From contig CANFGT010000013.1 in NCBI GenBank assembly GCA_947446815.1, positions 1 to 36,445 of the forward strand: a stretch of DNA of 36,445 bases. The letters run 5' to 3'. The first letter of the stretch is position 1, and the number at the start of each line of letters is the position of its first letter. The notes beneath the pieces were generated by a model. It was given only the letters and a program-made list of their open reading frames with translations. It had not been told where the DNA came from and searched no databases. The position numbers and the translations under genes are program-made. This document shows, in pieces, positions 34,655 to 36,445 of the stretch. Source of the DNA: Acidimicrobiaceae bacterium (GTDB lineage: Bacteria; Actinomycetota; Acidimicrobiia; Acidimicrobiales; Ilumatobacteraceae).

Positions 34655-35334
34655 TTCGTCGACGCGGAGGCAATCAAGTCATTCCGCGTCCTTCATCATG
34701 GCGTGAAGGCGAAGAGCCTTCGTGGTTCTCACACGATTGTTCCGACACTCGCAATACACCCCACGTGCTCAATGCATTGTCGTCGTATGTTGTTAATCGT
34801 CATGAGGACAGCGCCGAGATGTCACAGCAATGGGTACTCACGGCGCGAGTGTCCGCAGTCTTAGTTGGCATCGTTGATTTGCCTGATGGTCCTGCTGTCA
34901 TCCTGACGCGCCGCACTGATCACCTGCGTAATCATCCCGGTCAGATTTCGTTTCCTGGTGGCCGAGTTGAAGAATCAGAATCAGTGCATGAAGCAGCAGT
35001 GCGGGAGGCTCATGAAGAGGTCGGCCTTGACCCTGAATCGGTTCACATCATTGGCGAACTGGACCCACTCACCACTTTTGTGAGCAACAGTCTCATTGTT
35101 CCTGTTGTTGCACGGATAGAAGGAATACCTTCGTTCATTTTGCAAGAAGAAGAAGTTGCTCGCGTCATGCTGACGCCGCTGCAGGACCTTGTTCGCAAAG
35201 ATACGTATCACAATGAGTGGTGGGCACGCCCACAAGGCGACATCAATATTCATTTCTTTGAATTGGATGATGAAACCGTGTGGGGTGCAACCGGACGCAT
35301 TCTGCGTCAACTCATCGATGTAGTGCTGGCGTAA
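34651..35334 (+). CDS. Nudix hydrolase, CoA pyrophosphatase-like
   Basis: A 227-residue protein with a complete Nudix box (residues 104-126: G-x5-E-x7-REAHEEVGL) and, just before it, the HLRNHPGQISFPGGR pattern typical of the NudL/YeaB group, which cleaves CoA and its derivatives. The specific substrate is inference. Its GTG start overlaps the preceding small gene as GTGA; about 60 residues precede the Nudix domain. Its stop codon directly abuts the stop of the convergent phospholipase-like gene, leaving no room for a separate terminator. Confidence 0.88.
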   Translation: MIRRRGGNQVIPRPSSWREGEEPSWFSHDCSDTRNTPHVLNALSSYVVNRHEDSAEMSQQWVLTARVSAVLVGIVDLPDGPAVILTRRTDHLRNHPGQISFPGGRVEESESVHEAAVREAHEEVGLDPESVHIIGELDPLTTFVSNSLIVPVVARIEGIPSFILQEEEVARVMLTPLQDLVRKDTYHNEWWARPQGDINIHFFELDDETVWGATGRILRQLIDVVLA

Positions 35335-35769
35335 TTATTTGCCGGCGTACAGACGAACGGCGTTGTAGAAAATATTCGTCCAGCCAATACATGACTTCTT
35401 GTCAGCGGCACTTCGCTGTGAGCAATCTGCAGACATATCCTGTTTAAACACGGTGTCAATACGGGCGCGCAGTGCATCTGTCCACCACTTGCCTTTATCG
35501 AGTCGTGCAAAGTTGCGATAACCAAAATCATGACGGCGACATGCATTGTAAAAATTGAAAGTTCGACCTGAACTTCCGATGATGGGGGCTGAGCAGCCGT
35601 CCGTTGACCAATCGAGTCGTTTGTCGTGACTTGGCGAATCTGCTGTGGCAATGAACAACGTTAGAGACTTGTTGAACATCAGCGACTCGGCAACAACGTG
35701 CGCAGGCGGGGAGGGGGAAGCGGACACCGACAAACATGCGGTGGCGATAAGAGTGCAAAGAATGGTCAT
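35335..35769 (-). CDS. Secreted prokaryotic phospholipase A2-like protein
   Basis: A 144-residue exported protein. The signal peptide is about residues 1-20 (MTILCTLIATACLSVSAS). The mature part has DWSTDGCSAP and YNACRRHDFGYRNF with the His80-Asp81 pair; this is the signature of the prokaryotic phospholipase A2 family known from Streptomyces and others. Cys59, Cys77, Cys116 and Cys127 fit two disulphide bonds; an Asp in RARID (Asp105) or Asp98 may complete the catalytic dyad. The frame extends 26 codons upstream, but the ATG at 35769 is chosen for its AGGAGG and the clean signal peptide. It probably hydrolyses phospholipids outside the cell. It lies downstream of ribH on the same strand, 62 bases away. 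Confidence 0.85.
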   Translation of the reverse strand: MTILCTLIATACLSVSASPSPPAHVVAESLMFNKSLTLFIATADSPSHDKRLDWSTDGCSAPIIGSSGRTFNFYNACRRHDFGYRNFARLDKGKWWTDALRARIDTVFKQDMSADCSQRSAADKKSCIGWTNIFYNAVRLYAGK

Positions 35770-35774
35770 GCACA

Positions 35775-35780
35775 CCTCCT
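35775..35780 (-). promoter_or_regulatory. Ribosome binding site deciding the phospholipase start
   Basis: Minus-strand AGGAGG ends 5 bases before the ATG at 35769-35767. It supports that ATG over the longer reading frame that begins at 35847 inside ribH. Confidence 0.75.
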
Positions 35781-35831
35781 GTACATGACCAAGTGTGCGG
35801 CGTTGACGTCGCACGGCAATTCTGTTGCTGT

Positions 35832-36314
35832 TTAAGCGGTGAGACACTTCACGAGGAGGGCCATCTCCACTGCGCCAACAGCAGCTTCGTCGCCCTTATT
35901 GTCAATGCCAGGTCCACTGCGGTCAATTGCTTGTTGTTCTGTGTTGACGGTGAGTACACCAAACATCACAGGAATACCAGTTGTAAGTTGTGCATCCTGA
36001 ATTCCACGTGCTGCTTCTCCACAGACATATTCGAAGTGTGGAGTGTCGCCCTTGATGACAGTGCCGAGACAAATAATGGCGTCAACCTTGCCTGTCTGTG
36101 CAAGAACCTTCGCAGCAAGAGGAAGTTCAAATGCACCAGGAACCCACGATTCCATAATGTCGTTGTCTGCAACACCGAGACGCTCGAGGCCGCGCAAAGC
36201 ACCATCACGCAAGTTGGTCACGATGTGGTCGTTGAAACGTGCACCAATAATGGCGATGCGAAGTCCCGTGCCATCAAGATCGGGTATTGCACTGCTTGAT
36301 CCTGCACGCGTCAT
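35832..36314 (-). CDS. ribH: 6,7-dimethyl-8-ribityllumazine synthase
   Basis: Penultimate enzyme of riboflavin synthesis, condensing the ribityl-aminouracil with dihydroxybutanone phosphate. The 160-residue protein has [52 protein letters not shown] (with the catalytic-region His) and [20 protein letters not shown]. The ATG overlaps the stop of the upstream ribBA/ribA gene as ATGA, so both are translated together. Confidence 0.96.
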   Translation of the reverse strand: MTRAGSSSAIPDLDGTGLRIAIIGARFNDHIVTNLRDGALRGLERLGVADNDIMESWVPGAFELPLAAKVLAQTGKVDAIICLGTVIKGDTPHFEYVCGEAARGIQDAQLTTGIPVMFGVLTVNTEQQAIDRSGPGIDNKGDEAAVGAVEMALLVKCLTA

Positions 36315-36445
36315 TTTGCTGTTCCTTTTCCGTCGTTCAAATCGATGAGATGCCCCATGCGCTCACGCTTGGTACGAAGGTAGCCCTCGTTCTCTGGCGT
36401 CGGAATGGTATTCAACGGAACACGTTCGACAACGCTGAGACCATA
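36311..36445 (-). CDS. GTP cyclohydrolase II domain, 3' end (partial)
   Basis: The last 44 codons of a riboflavin gene, read on the minus strand and cut by the window edge. The peptide begins [20 protein letters not shown] and continues [16 protein letters not shown], the C-terminal signature of GTP cyclohydrolase II. The full gene may be the fused ribBA or a single ribA; this cannot be decided from the visible part. It overlaps ribH by four bases. Confidence 0.9.
   Translation of the reverse strand, partial: YGLSVVERVPLNTIPTPENEGYLRTKRERMGHLIDLNDGKGTAK

Overview
The window is about 36.4 kb of bacterial chromosome with moderate GC, almost completely coding. It holds the main ribosomal protein superoperon followed by the rplM/rpsI - glmM/glmS - acpS/nnrD/alr - tsaE/tsaB/rimI/tsaD - dus/maf - groES/groEL block. 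That second gene order, with truA between rplQ and rplM and the alr-tsaE-tsaB-rimI-tsaD-groESL run, is the one known from Mycobacterium and its relatives, so the organism is very likely an actinobacterium (Actinomycetota). The moderate GC, the broken S10 operon, the very large GlmS and probable leaderless genes suggest a deep lineage such as Acidimicrobiia. That placement is inference; no rRNA gene is present to confirm it.

Region by region: (1) 1-149 is the 3' end of tuf, followed closely by rpsJ and a strong terminator. (2) 610-2539 interrupts the usual S10 operon with an exported HtrA-like serine protease and an oppositely oriented PhyH-type dioxygenase. (3) From 2665 a probable promoter and a hairpin-rich leader restart the ribosomal operon at rplC. 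It then runs uninterrupted to rplO, secY, adk, infA, rpmJ, rpsM, rpsK, rpsD, rpoA, rplQ and truA; no map gene lies between adk and infA. (4) 18190-18828, on the minus strand, is an exported collagen-like plus pentapeptide-repeat protein. (5) rplM and rpsI have their own promoter and leader and are followed by glmM and an 1132-residue GlmS. (6) acpS, nnrD, alr, tsaE, tsaB, rimI, tsaD, dus and maf are packed with short overlaps. (7) groES and groEL lie behind a promoter overlapped by a CIRCE operator, with a terminator after groEL. (8) The right end has a small membrane protein, a 56-residue protein and a Nudix hydrolase in one tight unit. A secreted phospholipase A2-like protein, ribH and the 3' end of ribBA/ribA lie on the minus strand.

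The genes cover ribosome assembly, transcription (RpoA), secretion (SecY), nucleotide supply (Adk), UDP-GlcNAc and D-Ala precursors for the cell wall (GlmM, GlmS, Alr), tRNA modification (TruA, TsaB/D/E, Dus), metabolite repair (NnrD, Maf, Nudix), protein folding (GroES/EL) and riboflavin synthesis.

The most unusual element is GlmS. It has all recognisable catalytic residues of glucosamine-6-phosphate synthase, but about 130 and 50 extra residues in the glutaminase half, about 105 between the active-site His and the catalytic Lys tail, and a further 200-residue C-terminal extension. Also worth attention are the chain of stem-loops before rplC, the recurrent TAnnnT-N6/7-start arrangement indicating leaderless mRNAs, and the secreted collagen/pentapeptide protein embedded in the ribosomal block.
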